Source: Gracilariopsis chorda
Lineage: Eukaryota > Rhodophyta > Florideophyceae > Gracilariales > Gracilariaceae
Assembly (NCBI GenBank): GCA_003194525.1
Contig: NBIV01000148.1
Coordinates: forward strand, 1-64,000
DNA: 64,000 nt
Reading direction: 5' to 3'
Position 1 is the stretch's first letter, and each line of letters starts with the position of its first letter. The position numbers and the translations under genes are program-made. The notes under the pieces were generated by a model. The model searched no databases. It had not been told where the DNA came from and saw nothing but the letters and a program-made list of their open reading frames with translations. This document shows positions 43,872 through 54,551 of this stretch, in pieces.

Positions 43872-46349
43872 TTAATAAATGACTTGAAAGTCATATTCCG
43901 CGAGGCGGAGTCTCCAGCGCATGAGGCGTCCCGACGGGTCGGAGATATTCATCAACCACCTCAATGAGGAATGATTCGTGTACACGGTGAAGTGAATTCC
44001 CATAAGGTAGGGGCGCAGAGTGGTCATCGCCCATACGACGGCGAGGCACTCTTTCTCCGATACGGAGTAGTTCCGCTCATGAACATTGAGCGAGCGCGAC
44101 CAATAAACAATTGGATGTCGTTCCCCATCGGGGGTGGTTTGAAAAAGAGCACACCCGACTTGGTAATCGCTCGAGTTTGTATCTACGGAGTATGGCAACC
44201 CAAGTTTTGGGAGATGTAGGATTGGTGCTGATGTGACAGCCTCCTTTAAGGAGTTAAAAGCTTCCGATTGCTCGGGCGTAAATGTTCCCAATTTTAGGGG
44301 GTTCCCCTTTCGCAGCAACGCGTTCAGGGGCGCCGCAGTATCCGAAAAGTTCGGGATAAACCGTCGATAGACGTTGACCAGCCCCAGAAAGGAGCGCAGT
44401 TCCGTTTGAGTACGGGGTTCTTTCGCCTCAACGAGGGATTTGACTCGAGCTTTCTCGATCGCTAACCGTCCACGACGGAAAATGTGGCCCAGATACTTCA
44501 CAGTATCTGTGAAAAACTCGCATTTCCTCAACTTGAGGGTAATTCCCGCATCGCGGAGTACGGTCAGCACGTCTCGGACGTGAGTGAGATGGTCGTCCAA
44601 CGAGTTGGAGAAGATGATAATATCATCAAGGTAGACCAGACAGCTCCGCCACTTAAAGCGGTTGAGTAGAATATCTACTGCACGCTGAAAGGTGGCGGGG
44701 GCGTTGGTTAACCCAAATGGCATCCGCTTGAAGCGGTACGTTCCTGCGTGGCAGGTGAATGCGGTTTTGTCGCGATCCTCCTGTCTGACAGGTACTTGCC
44801 AATATCCCCAATTGGCATCAAGGGCCGTGAACACGGTGGCGTCTCCAAGGTAGTCAATGCACTCGTCCATACGAGGGATGGGGTACGTGTCCCTAACGGT
44901 CACGGCATTGAGCCGGCGGTAGTCGACACAGAACCTCCAGGTTCCGTCGGCCTTTAAAGCCAGTACAACTGGGGATGCCCAGGGTGATTGAGCGGGCTCA
45001 ATCACACCTGCGCGGAGCATCTTGTCCACTTGGGACTGCTCCTCTTCCCGAGCTTTCGGACCTGCCCTGTAAGGGGGTTGTGCAACCGGTCGCGCACCGG
45101 GGATTAAATCGATCCGGTGTTCCGTTGCATTAATCTCGCCAAGCGAGCCATCCCACATTGTGGTGAATTCTAGTAATATTGTACGGAGTTTGTTGCGGTG
45201 CGACTCTGGCACGTGGCTGAAGTCCAGCGCTTCAAGTGCCTTTTCCGGATCAATCCGGTCGTTGCTCAATGGAGCATTGTCCTGTGGAACAGGTGTGGTT
45301 CGCAATTCCGAGTTACTCGGTATGTTCGACGCTGAACTAGCGGTTTCCTCCCCCTCCTTACACTTGAAGTCTTCGGACGGCGGGGAGAACTCCTCAGAAG
45401 AGGTGGTAACTCCAAGTACATCGGCGGCTGTCATCTTTGTTGGCAGCATTCCCATAGGATGGGGGGTTACACTCCCAACTACTTGGTGTTTGACCAGATA
45501 CTGGGGGTGTTTGCCAAGGTTGGCAACCAATATCCGGAGAAGAACCTCCGGGGAAATGGAAACAATTCCATTAGCCAGCGCCAGCTGGGATTTTTCGTAC
45601 AACGAGGCAAGGGGTTGTATAACCCGAAGACCGTGTTGACGGGAATTTACCTGCACCCAGACTTGGGACTCAGCCGGTATAGAAACCGAGGCAGCGACGC
45701 GGAGCTTGGTGGACTCGCGGGACGCGGGCGGTGGTTCCTGCGCAGCAGGGAGCGGAACTTGTTTCCGAGAGGACCGCTTTAGCGGGCGGCGAACAATCGG
45801 AACCGACGATCCGTCGTCAAGTTCTACACGCCTGAGGCGGGGCCTGATTGCGTCGACAAATCTGTCGCAGTAATCACATCCCAATATGACTGGTGCTGCC
45901 AATGAACGGCAAACGATGAAGTCCAACTTCACCACAGAGGTACCAAGTCTCACGACGAGGTCCACTGTGCCCACCGTTTGTAACGGATTGTTGTTCGCAT
46001 CCGAAATGTCGGGGACCGCGTCAGAGCGGATACGCGACCGCACAAGCGGGGGTAACAATGATTCCACAACAAAGTTGGGGCCTGCACCTGTATCCAGGAC
46101 GGTGAGAAACCTCACCATAAACTGGAGATCAAGGCCAAGGTTGGCATAGACCTTATAATTGCGTTTGGCCAAGACCAAGACTCTACCGGGAATCCGGGGA
46201 TTTTTACTCCGTATCCACGGGCGACACAACACACCGAGGTGCGCAGAGTCCGCGTCAGCGGTGTCTTTCCTCGAGAGGACTTTCACCGGGGAGCGAGGCG
46301 AGGACGCCTCGGGCGCCAACAGCCTCGTTCTTGAGGACGCCTCTCCCAA
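43872..46349 (-). pseudogene. Ty3/gypsy protease, reverse transcriptase and RNase H
   Basis: 825 codons. Aspartic protease motif LDTGAG near residue 89. Reverse transcriptase: FCVDYRRLNAVTV, TALDANWGYWQV, MPFGLTNAPATFQ and the catalytic YLDD. RNase H follows (VDTNSSDYQVGCALFQ, VYTNHSSLRWL), with Asn where Asp is usual in TDHSSL. The frame ends at TAA 43872-43874 in EYDFQVIY-stop-KGAQNTQADALSR, a conserved joint in these polyproteins, so the stop lies inside the protein. It is in a different frame from the zinc-knuckle ORF (46367-46942). Confidence 0.92.
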
Positions 46350-46366
46350 AAAGGAGACTCCCTCAG

Positions 46367-46942
46367 TTAGTTTTCCGCCTTCGGCGGTGGGTTGGTTTCC
46401 TCGACAACGAGTGCTTCATCCTGTTGACGGGGGTTTCTATCCGCATAAGCGGGGGTTGCAACGGATGGTTGTGTGATCTCCCGAATCAGGGTGTATGAAG
46501 CCTGCCGCGCACGCGGGGTCTGTGGTAGGGCGTGGGAAAAGTCCGTTTTAGCACGGAGGTAGGAAGCCGTCGGGACGGAACGTTTCTCTTCTGGAGTGAG
46601 GGCCTCATAATTTGCCACCACCTTGGCCATATCCTTCAGTGAACAAATACACTGAGGAGAGGTATGGCCATGGGCATAGCACAGGTGGCAAATGAGAGCC
46701 AGCACCGCGACACGCGGATTATTATTCCGAGTATCGGAGAAGCGAACCGCAGGGCGGGTGTCAGTCCATCCAGGCCGTTGATAACGGGATTGACAGTTTG
46801 AAAACGGGAGTCGTTGGGGTTGAACCCGACTGTTACCACTGTACAAAACGGGGTCTTCCGTTCCCGTATCACGGGTCATCTCCGTCGTTGACGGCAAATC
46901 ACTGGTGGGTATCGACAAACCATCCCCCTGCACTAAATGCAC
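46367..46942 (-). pseudogene. Gag nucleocapsid zinc knuckle region
   Basis: Contains one CCHC knuckle, CHLCYAHGHTSPQC (C-x2-C-x4-H-x4-C), then a helical segment. The frame is the same as Gag (47084-48541) and is separated from it by TAA 47084-47086 and TAG 46955-46957. A one-base change just before 46349 moves into the pol frame; a programmed frameshift at the gag-pol joint is possible here. Confidence 0.7.
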
Positions 46943-47083
46943 GGTATCAAACCCCTATCCAGGGTTCCCATCCACGGTGAGCGGGAGTGAGGAAGCTTCG
47001 CTTTCCAGCAACAACGCCTTGGCGGATTTAGACCGATTGTTCGGAGTTCTTGCACGAAGTGCATCCCCTTCCGCTCGGGCGTG

Positions 47084-48541
47084 TTAAACCAGCTCGAGGT
47101 AGGTGATCCTCCGCTTGTCCTCCCGATAATGGGTAACTAAACTCCGGATTGCCGGGTGAAGACCATCAATGAACATGGTACTGCGCTCCCCAGCAGGGTA
47201 TACGTTACCATATCTGTGGAAAGCCTTGTTAAGGCGCACCGAGTAATCGGTCTCGGTCTCTCCAGCACGCTGGCGTTTATCTCGCAAAGCGAGGATAGCC
47301 TGCTGAATAGCGGTGTTTGTGGCGTAGGAGCGCAGTAGATACTGCACAGCCTCCGGCCAGCAAGTAATTCCTCCCTCGGAGGCACGAGAAGATCCTCTGA
47401 CAGAGTTGTATTGGTCCTCCGCCACTCCCCGTAAGAAATACGGTAAGGCCAAATAGGCTTGTCCCTCATTCATACCGAGGATATCGGCCTCCGCTACAAA
47501 GCGGGATAGAAAATCCAGTACTAGGACTGGGTCCTCTCCAGTAAAATACTGGTTGCGGAGCGAGAGCTGCATTCGCTTAATGCATTCTCGCACCTTTCCC
47601 GTACCACGGGGCGTACGTCCAAGTGACGAATCTTCGAGCCGGTAGTACCGGTATGATAAAAGCTTCCGGTAATCCGGGTTGGTCGGTTTCAATTCCCGTA
47701 GAGCGGGGTGTCTTCTCCCCTTCTGGCGGGTTCGGACTACGCCTTCAGTGGCTGATGACCGCTTCGAGCGGGAGGAGTAGCCTCGCTTCTCTTCCTCCGA
47801 GTCGGAGTCCGAGGAGCTCGAGCTAACCGAACGGTTTCGGGATGAGTACGACGATGTCGAAGAATCGGAGTCCGGATATTTTCGGTGGTGTTTCCGTCGA
47901 TGACGGCGTTTCTTCTTCCCAGCAAGCTGGTCGTTGTGCGATGCCTCGTTTACCGGATCATCCAGGGATGGTTTGTCCATGAGGACGAACTGCTCCAGCG
48001 TCTCCAGGCGGGCACCAATCCGATCAAATTGGGCTTCAACTCCTTCGATGAAGGTGGCGGGTTGTCCCAAACTCTTCAACACGGAGTTGACGTCAGACCG
48101 TAAAATACGGAGTTCCTCGGCGACCTCCCTTACGGGGGTTGCCGAGACCACCTCTTGGAGGGATTTTAGTTCCCCTACAAGGGTGTCATGGGCGGTCCAC
48201 AGAGCGCAGACCTGGGATTCCAGGGAAGTCCCCTGGGGGATGTTATCGCCCGTTCCACCGGAGCTTGAAGCCGCGACAGCGGGAGCAGGCCGGGGTGCCT
48301 GGGGCACTGCGGCAACAGCCGGAGTCGATGCTGCATTCCCCTGTGGGGGTGATAACGAGGGCAAAAGGAGGTTCCGGGGTTCCCGGTCGGGGGTATCATT
48401 CCGCGATGAAGCGGCGCCAGCACGGCTGGAACTTGTCCGTATAGGGATACGGGGTACGAACCGAACTTCGGAAGTGTCCGCGTTGTCGCGGGAGCGACTA
48501 CGCGTAACCACTGGCTCCGCATCGGAGGGATTTCTCGACAT
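47084..48541 (-). CDS. Ty3/gypsy Gag capsid
   Basis: ATG 48541, 485 codons. Disordered Ser/Arg/Pro-rich N-terminus, coiled region, an Arg/Ser tract, then a capsid-like helical domain (residues ~330-485: LALPYFLRGVAEDQYNSV, GETETDYSVRLNKAF) ending in ITYLELV. TAA 47084-47086 follows, but the same frame resumes HARAEGDALRAR, so the capsid probably once ran into the zinc knuckle. Confidence 0.8.
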   Translation of the reverse strand: MSRNPSDAEPVVTRSRSRDNADTSEVRFVPRIPIRTSSSRAGAASSRNDTPDREPRNLLLPSLSPPQGNAASTPAVAAVPQAPRPAPAVAASSSGGTGDNIPQGTSLESQVCALWTAHDTLVGELKSLQEVVSATPVREVAEELRILRSDVNSVLKSLGQPATFIEGVEAQFDRIGARLETLEQFVLMDKPSLDDPVNEASHNDQLAGKKKRRHRRKHHRKYPDSDSSTSSYSSRNRSVSSSSSDSDSEEEKRGYSSRSKRSSATEGVVRTRQKGRRHPALRELKPTNPDYRKLLSYRYYRLEDSSLGRTPRGTGKVRECIKRMQLSLRNQYFTGEDPVLVLDFLSRFVAEADILGMNEGQAYLALPYFLRGVAEDQYNSVRGSSRASEGGITCWPEAVQYLLRSYATNTAIQQAILALRDKRQRAGETETDYSVRLNKAFHRYGNVYPAGERSTMFIDGLHPAIRSLVTHYREDKRRITYLELV

Positions 48542-48625
48542 GAGAAAATACCGTTACGACGGGAAACGATCACGGAACTTCCGGTGAATGAAAACAAACC
48601 TCGTAAGAGGGAAAACAAAAACCGA

Positions 48626-48643
48626 TTCTAGGTCGGGAGACCA
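48626..48643 (-). other. Primer-binding site
   Basis: Three bases inside the right LTR, the - strand reads TGGTCTCCCGACCTAGAA, complementary to a tRNA 3' end with CCA preceded by TCGGGAGA and a T-loop-like segment. I cannot name the tRNA from memory. Confidence 0.75.
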
Positions 48644-48646
48644 CTT

Positions 48647-49471
48647 TGTGGTGCAATGCCCCAAAGGGGAAAAACATCGAAAGACGTTCGGGATCTTCCT
48701 CTCACGAGGTGAACCCAGTTGGGTAGAGCCCTCTCAGAGGTGTCACGGCGAAGCCGGTTTGTAAGACCAGGGACACCTGTCGTGACTCGCGCAGGGAGGT
48801 GAAGGCGAAGAATCGGTATCCGCGTGAGCGGGGTGTGGTCCTCACTAGAGGTATGTTTCCACGTAAGTGGGGGTGTGTGAGCGGATGCGCACACGAGGGC
48901 CGGGGATAGCGGGAGGTGCTACCCTAAAAAGGGGAAAAAGGAAGGGTAAAGAGGAGAAAAAGAGGACGAAGTGAGTCGCGAGAGCGACGGGGACGAACGG
49001 CGATACCGGTAACAATATCCCTATACAGGGCGAAAAACCAATGCAATTGGAACAATTATACTCCCAGTGATGGGTCCCTTTAGATGTGCAAGGGGGTTAG
49101 ATGTCCCGTGGTTTACGGCGTTTCCCTCCAAAGAGGAGTAGAGTACGCGCGCAAGCGGTAACAACTAGAGCCAATTCCCCAGGTTGGGGTCCCTTGTTGG
49201 GGAAGGTTTACTGGTGCGACGGCAGTGCGCCGTCGCACTAAGTACTAGCTTCCCAGAAATGGGTGTGAAAATAATAAATAATATTAACTAAAATACTCCA
49301 CATTTCGTGGCAACATCCACTACTGTGGCCAACCGCCAATTGACCCAAAACCGTGTCCCACGTGTCCATATCCACTATAGTGGGGCGTAGTTCATATACA
49401 CACTACACAACCGATAATATCGGGAAAGCGTTCAAGCACCAAGAATCCCTCCCTGAGGGCGTTGCACTTCA
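48647..49471 (-). repeat. Right LTR (element 5' LTR)
   Basis: 825 bp, same ends as the left LTR; carries the element's promoter region for the - strand transcript. Confidence 0.95.
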
Positions 49472-49476
49472 AATGT
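49472..49476. repeat. Target-site duplication AATGT (right)
   Basis: Matches 37777-37781. Confidence 0.9.
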
Positions 49477-50338
49477 TATTTTCAAAATAAGTGTCTATAA
49501 TATAGAACACTGGTAGATTTGCTCTTACTTCTTTCTTCCATTCCTTGCATACACTCTCGCTTTTACAACTCAAAAAGTTTTTTGTTTTGATCTTTAAATA
49601 CCGTAAAGATTCTTTTTTCTGTACGTTTAATCGTTCAAGCTCCAGTTTGACGCGCTCTGCATCCAAAATTTAACTCAATTTTGCTTTTTAAATAAGAAAA
49701 TTGCCTACTGCGCCATCAGAACCGAATAGTTGTGCTCGTTTTGTTCGTATCCTTGGACGTACATTAGACTGTAGGGTCTCGTTACTGTCACTCTCATCTG
49801 TTTCGCTTGCAAGTTTTAAAGCTTTCTGCGTGATAGATTTTCCTGCTTCTATTAACCCATGTTCGTTTTCGCTTTGTTTCTCTCTCAAAACCACTGCAGC
49901 TTCTGATTTTAAATCCAGTTTTAAAATCAGATCATCCAGAAAACTTTTTTTCTCTATAAGTTCTTTAGTGATTCTAGATGTTGCAAGATGTTTTTTATTT
50001 GCAGCTGTTGGCATACTTATCAATTTCTTGAAAAGATCTGAAAGTGTTTTGGTAGACAGGTGATTCGTGCATATAGTCGTTGTAGACGGAATATGTTTCA
50101 AGAATGCTTCGAGCACTCTTTCATATGTCGGTTTAAGCTTGCTCCATTTCAGAATTTGAGCATTTAGTTTGCGCACAGCGCGCAAAAGAAAAAAAACCGT
50201 ATGCGTCCGTGAAGCGAAAGAATTTTTGTCATGTATTTGGTGCTGCGGTAAGCTTTCCTTGGTTTGGTTTCGTTTTGTTTTGAGTATCATGCTGAGCTTG
50301 TGAAGAGGAATCGTTGCCCTGCGCCCGGATTTCTGCAC
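49472..50338 (-). pseudogene. PIF/Harbinger accessory (SANT/trihelix-like) protein, split by the Ty3/gypsy insertion
   Basis: A - strand frame of about 280 codons. A helical W-containing N-terminal region (LKWSKLKPTYERVLEAFLKH ... TLSDLFKKLIS) is followed by a charged region and a C-terminal coiled coil (AERVKLELERLNVQKKE). In-frame TAA at 49688-49690 and 49670-49672 lie just before the coiled coil. The frame runs into the LTR at 49471. Removing the retrotransposon and one AATGT, it continues on the other side for about 27 codons to a TAG near 37690, just upstream of the transposase start at 37640. Gene order and strand fit the two-gene PIF/Harbinger plan. Confidence 0.6.
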
Positions 50339-50594
50339 TTCGTGATGCTAAAGGAGAAATGTTCATGATGCCCAAGCACGCTCCACAATGATTATCATGA
50401 CACCCATGTCGCCCAACGAACTTAGGAGATGCTCGTGAAACTCTGTGAGCAGACGAGATTTCGTATGCGTTTTTGTTACAATTCTCGTCCACGACATACA
50501 CGAGAATTTCGTGTGCGCTCTGAATTCGAGATTTACACGAGATTTGTCCTTGCGTAAATTCTCTAATGCCAAACTTCAAAAATTCCTCGCTCAT
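50229..50594 (-). CDS. Unrecognised ORF upstream of the accessory gene
   Basis: 121 codons from ATG 50594, in a different frame from the accessory ORF and overlapping its start. It could be the N-terminal part of the accessory protein after a frameshift. No domain is recognised. Confidence 0.3.
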   Translation of the reverse strand: MSEEFLKFGIREFTQGQISCKSRIQSAHEILVYVVDENCNKNAYEISSAHRVSRASPKFVGRHGCHDNHCGACLGIMNISPLASRSAEIRAQGNDSSSQAQHDTQNKTKPNQGKLTAAPNT

Positions 50595-51271
50595 AATATC
50601 GAAGGCTTTATTGACAGCTATGCAAAGAAAAGAGAGTGCAGCCTCGAGGTAAAACTCTTCTCTTCAACTTGGCGTCGCGAAGCCTTGCAAAAATGTATCG
50701 GGTTTTAATTCACAACGCTTTTGCTCACACACTTGAGAAGTACCTTTGTGTCTGGTTGCCAGACTCTGGTATGCTTCACTGGGAAGAAAGGGCATGTTTA
50801 TGCGTGTCACAATGTAAACGATCATAATCTACATTGTCACCAAAGGGAATGAAAGGTTCATGTAGTTCCGTGACTCAAGACCTCGAATTTGGAGCTTGTC
50901 ACCTTTCCATTCAGAAAATGACCCTGAATCTGTTCATTGGAAGACGATCTGTGAGACAGTTAAGAAGTGCAGAGGCTGCACTAACAGAACAGAACGTCCG
51001 AGCGAATGACTTGTTTAATATCACAACATTATTCGTCATGTAATTCAATATCGATGACCAGGAGCAACGTTCCTCCCCCCGACAACAGCTTTAGGCTCTA
51101 AGCTATCTCTTACGCTCTCAAAGTGTGATTTTTGCATTTCAAGAGTTCCGGAAATACCTATCCTGGAGTTTTTATGTTAGCATCCAGCAGTTTCCGATGC
51201 TCCTCTCTAAGACTTCGTGTGATCCAACAGAGCAAGTTGGAAATTACGACTATCATGAACACAAAAGTTCC
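50595..51271. other. Spacer without recognised gene
   Basis: Short + ORFs (for example 50834-51043) lack recognisable features. Confidence 0.3.
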
Positions 51272-51715
51272 TCAAAAAGAAGGAAGATCCTCGGCGGGTC
51301 GCACTTCGTAAGGATTGCCCATGCTACGCTTATCCCAGTGAGGATGAAACTTAACCGTATTTCCCCATCGCACCCAGTTTCGACCCTTGAGGCCCCAGTT
51401 AATCCATCCTCCATCGCCGGTGTTGGTTACCTGCATTTTAATGTGCGGCCTGGCAACATACACAGTGAACTTGATATCCCTGCCACCAGACTGTAACGTC
51501 AGATCGAATTGCCTTTCGTGTCCATGTGAAAGTGACGGCGGGTGTACCACAACAACGTTGTACCCTAACGAGTTAACATGATTGATCACGTTTTTGACGA
51601 AAGCATCACGGGCACCGTTGCTAGAGCCTGCAAAAGAACCAATCTCCAAGCCTAGCTGTGTCAAAGCGGCTGCTGCGGCAACCGCAGACGCCCCAGCTGC
51701 TACAGCTTGAGCCAT
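51272..51715 (-). CDS. Small intact protein, 147 residues, unrecognised
   Basis: ATG 51715 (MAQAVAAGASAVAAAAALTQ) to TGA. The Ala-rich N-terminus could be a signal-like or helical leader. The rest looks like a compact beta-sheet domain (YNVVVVHPPSLSHG, DIKFTVYVARPHIKMQVT) ending in a Trp/Gly-rich motif GDGGWINWGLKG and RWGNTVKFHPHW. The frame has no internal stop, in contrast to most ORFs in this part of the window. I do not recognise the family. Confidence 0.55.
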   Translation of the reverse strand: MAQAVAAGASAVAAAAALTQLGLEIGSFAGSSNGARDAFVKNVINHVNSLGYNVVVVHPPSLSHGHERQFDLTLQSGGRDIKFTVYVARPHIKMQVTNTGDGGWINWGLKGRNWVRWGNTVKFHPHWDKRSMGNPYEVRPAEDLPSF

Positions 51716-52706
51716 ATTTATTCTTGCTGATATAGGTCTACTGATGTGAGAAAGAACTTGGGAGCAATAGCTTTAGTGCAGGTCATTGAAAATGTCTGAG
51801 AAACAGAAGCCGGCTAAGATGACTCTTATACCCAGCAATTTGGAAAAAGTCTCTCCACCTTCCAGCATTAACGGCATCAAGGCGCTCACCTGGTATCCAG
51901 ATGTTCATTGCCAAATCGTTGCGTGGAGGGGTCTGCGCTCTTGATTCAGGTAGAGATGCCAGCTGTGTTGCAGTTGGCATGCTCAATGTGCATGCCAACT
52001 GTAACACAGATGGCATCAACAACACCAACTGTGTACATTCAAAGTTTGACTCAAACTTCGAATGTACACAGATGGTGCTATAAACTGAACTTTCAAACCC
52101 CACAATACCTTTACGTTGACCTCCGTATTCCGAAGCTCTCGACTCTCAGCGGTCGAGAATTCATTTTCATACCACACAAAAACGTTCGAGTTTGTTGTTT
52201 ATGTGCACGTGTATTCCCGTTCTGTAATCCCTGTGTGTGTGCACGAATACCATGGCACTACGTAACCCTTTACCCTTGGTACAAGTTGTTTCAATCCTGA
52301 CTCGCGGCTAAAGCAAGACCTGTATGGCGGGTTTTAATATGGACATGCATTGAGGCCTAACTTAGCCCTTGTTGCAAAGCATCGTGGGTTTGCGCGGGAA
52401 GCGTTGTTGATAGTGCAAAGTTACATGTGTATGTGCTATTCATTAGAGTAGAAGTACTGAATCACCTCAGCACACATCGACACGTCCGATACCACTACTG
52501 ATGACCCTGTCTGGAAAAAGTCAGGAAATAAGGGAGGCTCTCTTTTCTACATACGATTCGCTACGAGTTTGTCTGACAACTGTAGACTAGAGAAGCACAG
52601 ACCTGCAAAATTGATAAATCGAAAAGCTTCTGCGTCCTGTCTGTCCAGTAGACAGAAGAGGGAAGAATTTCTGCACACAGCAACTCCGGCGTGAGACTTG
52701 TGTACA
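51716..52706. other. Spacer without recognised gene
   Basis: Contains a short inverted region near 51960-52010 built on GTTGGCATGC / GCATGCCAAC and one near 52035-52070 (TCAAAGTTTGA, TTCGAATGTACAC with GTGTACATTCAAA). No gene recognised. Confidence 0.35.
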
Positions 52707-53090
52707 ATGATCTTCAAGTTTAAAGAAGACCCGCCGTCTGCTGCATATCTTCCAATACCGCAGCAAAAAATGGAAAGGCTTAAGACGGAGATGCACCGAG
52801 CGATTAACGCTTGCTCGGAACAAGCCATAGCCAGATATGAGCGGTCTTTGATGCTTATGGGGCAAAGGACACGGACTGAAGCGAGAGGCGGGCTGGAGAA
52901 TCTCGTTGCCTCTCTGGCACGATTAGATCTTACTTCCGGTGCTGCTTGTGGTGCGCTGTCAAAGGGGTCACTGCCATGGTTCACACCGGACTTGTGGCCT
53001 AGTGGTTTTGGTTATCACACTGCTGTTGAGAATGCTAGAGGGATTGGCTCAACTATTCCGGACAAATTACCTGGGCTATGCACTGCATGA
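52707..53090 (+). CDS. Unrecognised ORF, 127 residues
   Basis: ATG 52707 (MIFKFKEDPPSAAYL). Helical middle part (KMERLKTEMHRAINACSEQAIARYERSLMLM). No domain recognised. It overlaps a second + ORF (53078-53404) that encodes the palindromic repeat, and could be joined to it by a frameshift or intron. Confidence 0.35.
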   Translation: MIFKFKEDPPSAAYLPIPQQKMERLKTEMHRAINACSEQAIARYERSLMLMGQRTRTEARGGLENLVASLARLDLTSGAACGALSKGSLPWFTPDLWPSGFGYHTAVENARGIGSTIPDKLPGLCTA

Positions 53091-53245
53091 CCGCACCTGC
53101 ACGCCATATCGAGATTCATGTGAGCAAGAGTCGTTTTCTCGAAAATTTGCAAATAGAAGCCGCGACGTTCGATGGTCTTGACGTGAGTGAGATGTCCGAT
53201 GCGAGAGTGTCGTTTTTTATAGCAGTCGCGACACTTATGGAATCC

Positions 53246-53368
53246 AAAACCTTCGGCCGCTGTATCCATAATATGGACGGCCGCTGTATCCATATTATGG
53301 ACGGCCGCTGTATCCATAATATGGACGGCCGCTGTATCCATAATATGGATACAGCGGCCGAAGGTTTT
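53246..53368. repeat. 123-bp palindrome enclosing 24-bp tandem repeats
   Basis: Outer arms AAAACCTTCGGCCGCTGTAT... at 53246 and its reverse complement ending at 53368. Between them are four copies of a 24-bp unit (GGCCGCTGTATCCATAATAT + GGAC), each with its own small palindrome TCCATAATATGGA. In the 53078-53404 frame it encodes GRCIHNMD repeats. Confidence 0.85.
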
Positions 53369-53507
53369 GAAGGCCAGGAATATGGCAGTTACTTATTTTC
53401 ATAATCGAATCGCCACAAAACTGTGCGAATGCCACTTTCCGTTCTGGAAGAAGCCGGTTGTAAGTACGTACTGGCCAGTGGCATAGTATTCATAAAGCGA
53501 CGAACAC

Positions 53508-53726
53508 TTGAAAATCGAGAGTGTTCGCGACTCGGGTAGCATCAAGGAAATTCATCTGAGTGGGAGAGAATTCCAGTCCTCAGGTAGAGCGGAAATAGAG
53601 TATGAGGTGGAGTTGGAGAAGGGCATTGAATACTTGGTGATGGGAACCACGACTCCGAAAGCATTCATGGAGCACTGCCAATTTCGAAGGGATGTGGATT
53701 TCGAGAACTATGAACCATTCCCGTGA
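53508..53726 (+). CDS. Unrecognised small ORF, possibly a spliced exon
   Basis: 72 codons (KIESVRDSGSIKEIHLSG ... NYEPFP). There is no ATG at the start. Upstream at 53470 a strong donor-like sequence (TTGTAAGTACG) follows an open frame (CHFPFWKKPV), so it may be a downstream exon. No family recognised. Confidence 0.3.
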   Translation: MKIESVRDSGSIKEIHLSGREFQSSGRAEIEYEVELEKGIEYLVMGTTTPKAFMEHCQFRRDVDFENYEPFP

Positions 53727-53901
53727 CGGCAGAAGAAGAGAATAAGGAAGAGGCTGAATCGGAGGTGGGGCTTGTTAGTTGAAGCGACAAAATTACGATA
53801 TAATCTTCGCAGAATCTTTGTCAAATGCAAATGGAGAATGGAACATTGGTAACTACTTGTACTAGCCAAGCTGTGTAGTACACTGAGTCAGAGTACGATG
53901 C

Positions 53902-54447
53902 TCATCTTACGAGACGGACAGATGTCAACATCTCAACTGCGCCGGGCATTGGGCTCGGCGGGTCTGAGAGCTGAGCAGAAGGCGAGACCAGGAAGATAGG
54001 TACTGCATACCTTATGCGCAGCTCACGTAACGTCTCAGAACTTTCCGGTCCCAAAGCCGACATGGCAGCTAGTTTTGCTGCACGCACGTTCGTTATGATC
54101 AACAACTGTTTTCGGGTTGCCAGTGGACCTGTTTTGGATAACCGGGTATGCCTATTGTATTCTACCACAGGAGCCAGAGTGAAGTGCGGGTGTACGGCAC
54201 CAGACCACTCTCGGCGATATTGGCTGGTTGGCAGGCAGTTCCGCTGGCGAATGCGGTCTTGGATTCGAGCGGCGACGAATTCGAACTTGTGGAGGTGCAA
54301 AACGCCAACGGTATTGCTCACGCGAAGCGTCTCAATTACAATCGAATAGAATGTGCTGGGCCCTTGACGAACATGACCAAGGTCTATTGAGTTCCCTATT
54401 TTCTTGCGATGGAGACCAAGCAAAGGGTTATGGGTTACGTCACTCAC
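53902..54447. other. Overlapping ORFs on both strands, coding strand unresolved
   Basis: The - strand is open for 181 codons (GTG start). The + strand is open at 54148-54390 with a protein-like sequence (SEVRVYGTRPLSAILAGW). I cannot decide which, if either, is real. Confidence 0.25.
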
Positions 54448-54551
54448 AACAAAACATGCGCCTAAAGGGCATTCTTACCCGATGGACCTTGCACAAGCCT
54501 AAAACAGTAGCCGGTGTGCCTTGGGGGCAGGTTGGCGTACTTCTGGTGAAC

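Larger units (their letters stand above)
37782..49471 (-). mobile_element. Complete Ty3/gypsy LTR retrotransposon (chromovirus)
   Basis: An 11.69-kb element with two 825-bp LTRs, a 5-bp target duplication, primer-binding site and polypurine tract in the right places. Coding order on the - strand is Gag, zinc knuckle, protease, reverse transcriptase, RNase H, integrase, linker, chromodomain, followed by a large antisense ORF next to the left LTR. I counted about 18 LTR differences (2.2%), 15 of them transitions, so the insertion is fairly young. Several in-frame stops make this copy defective as written. Confidence 0.95.
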
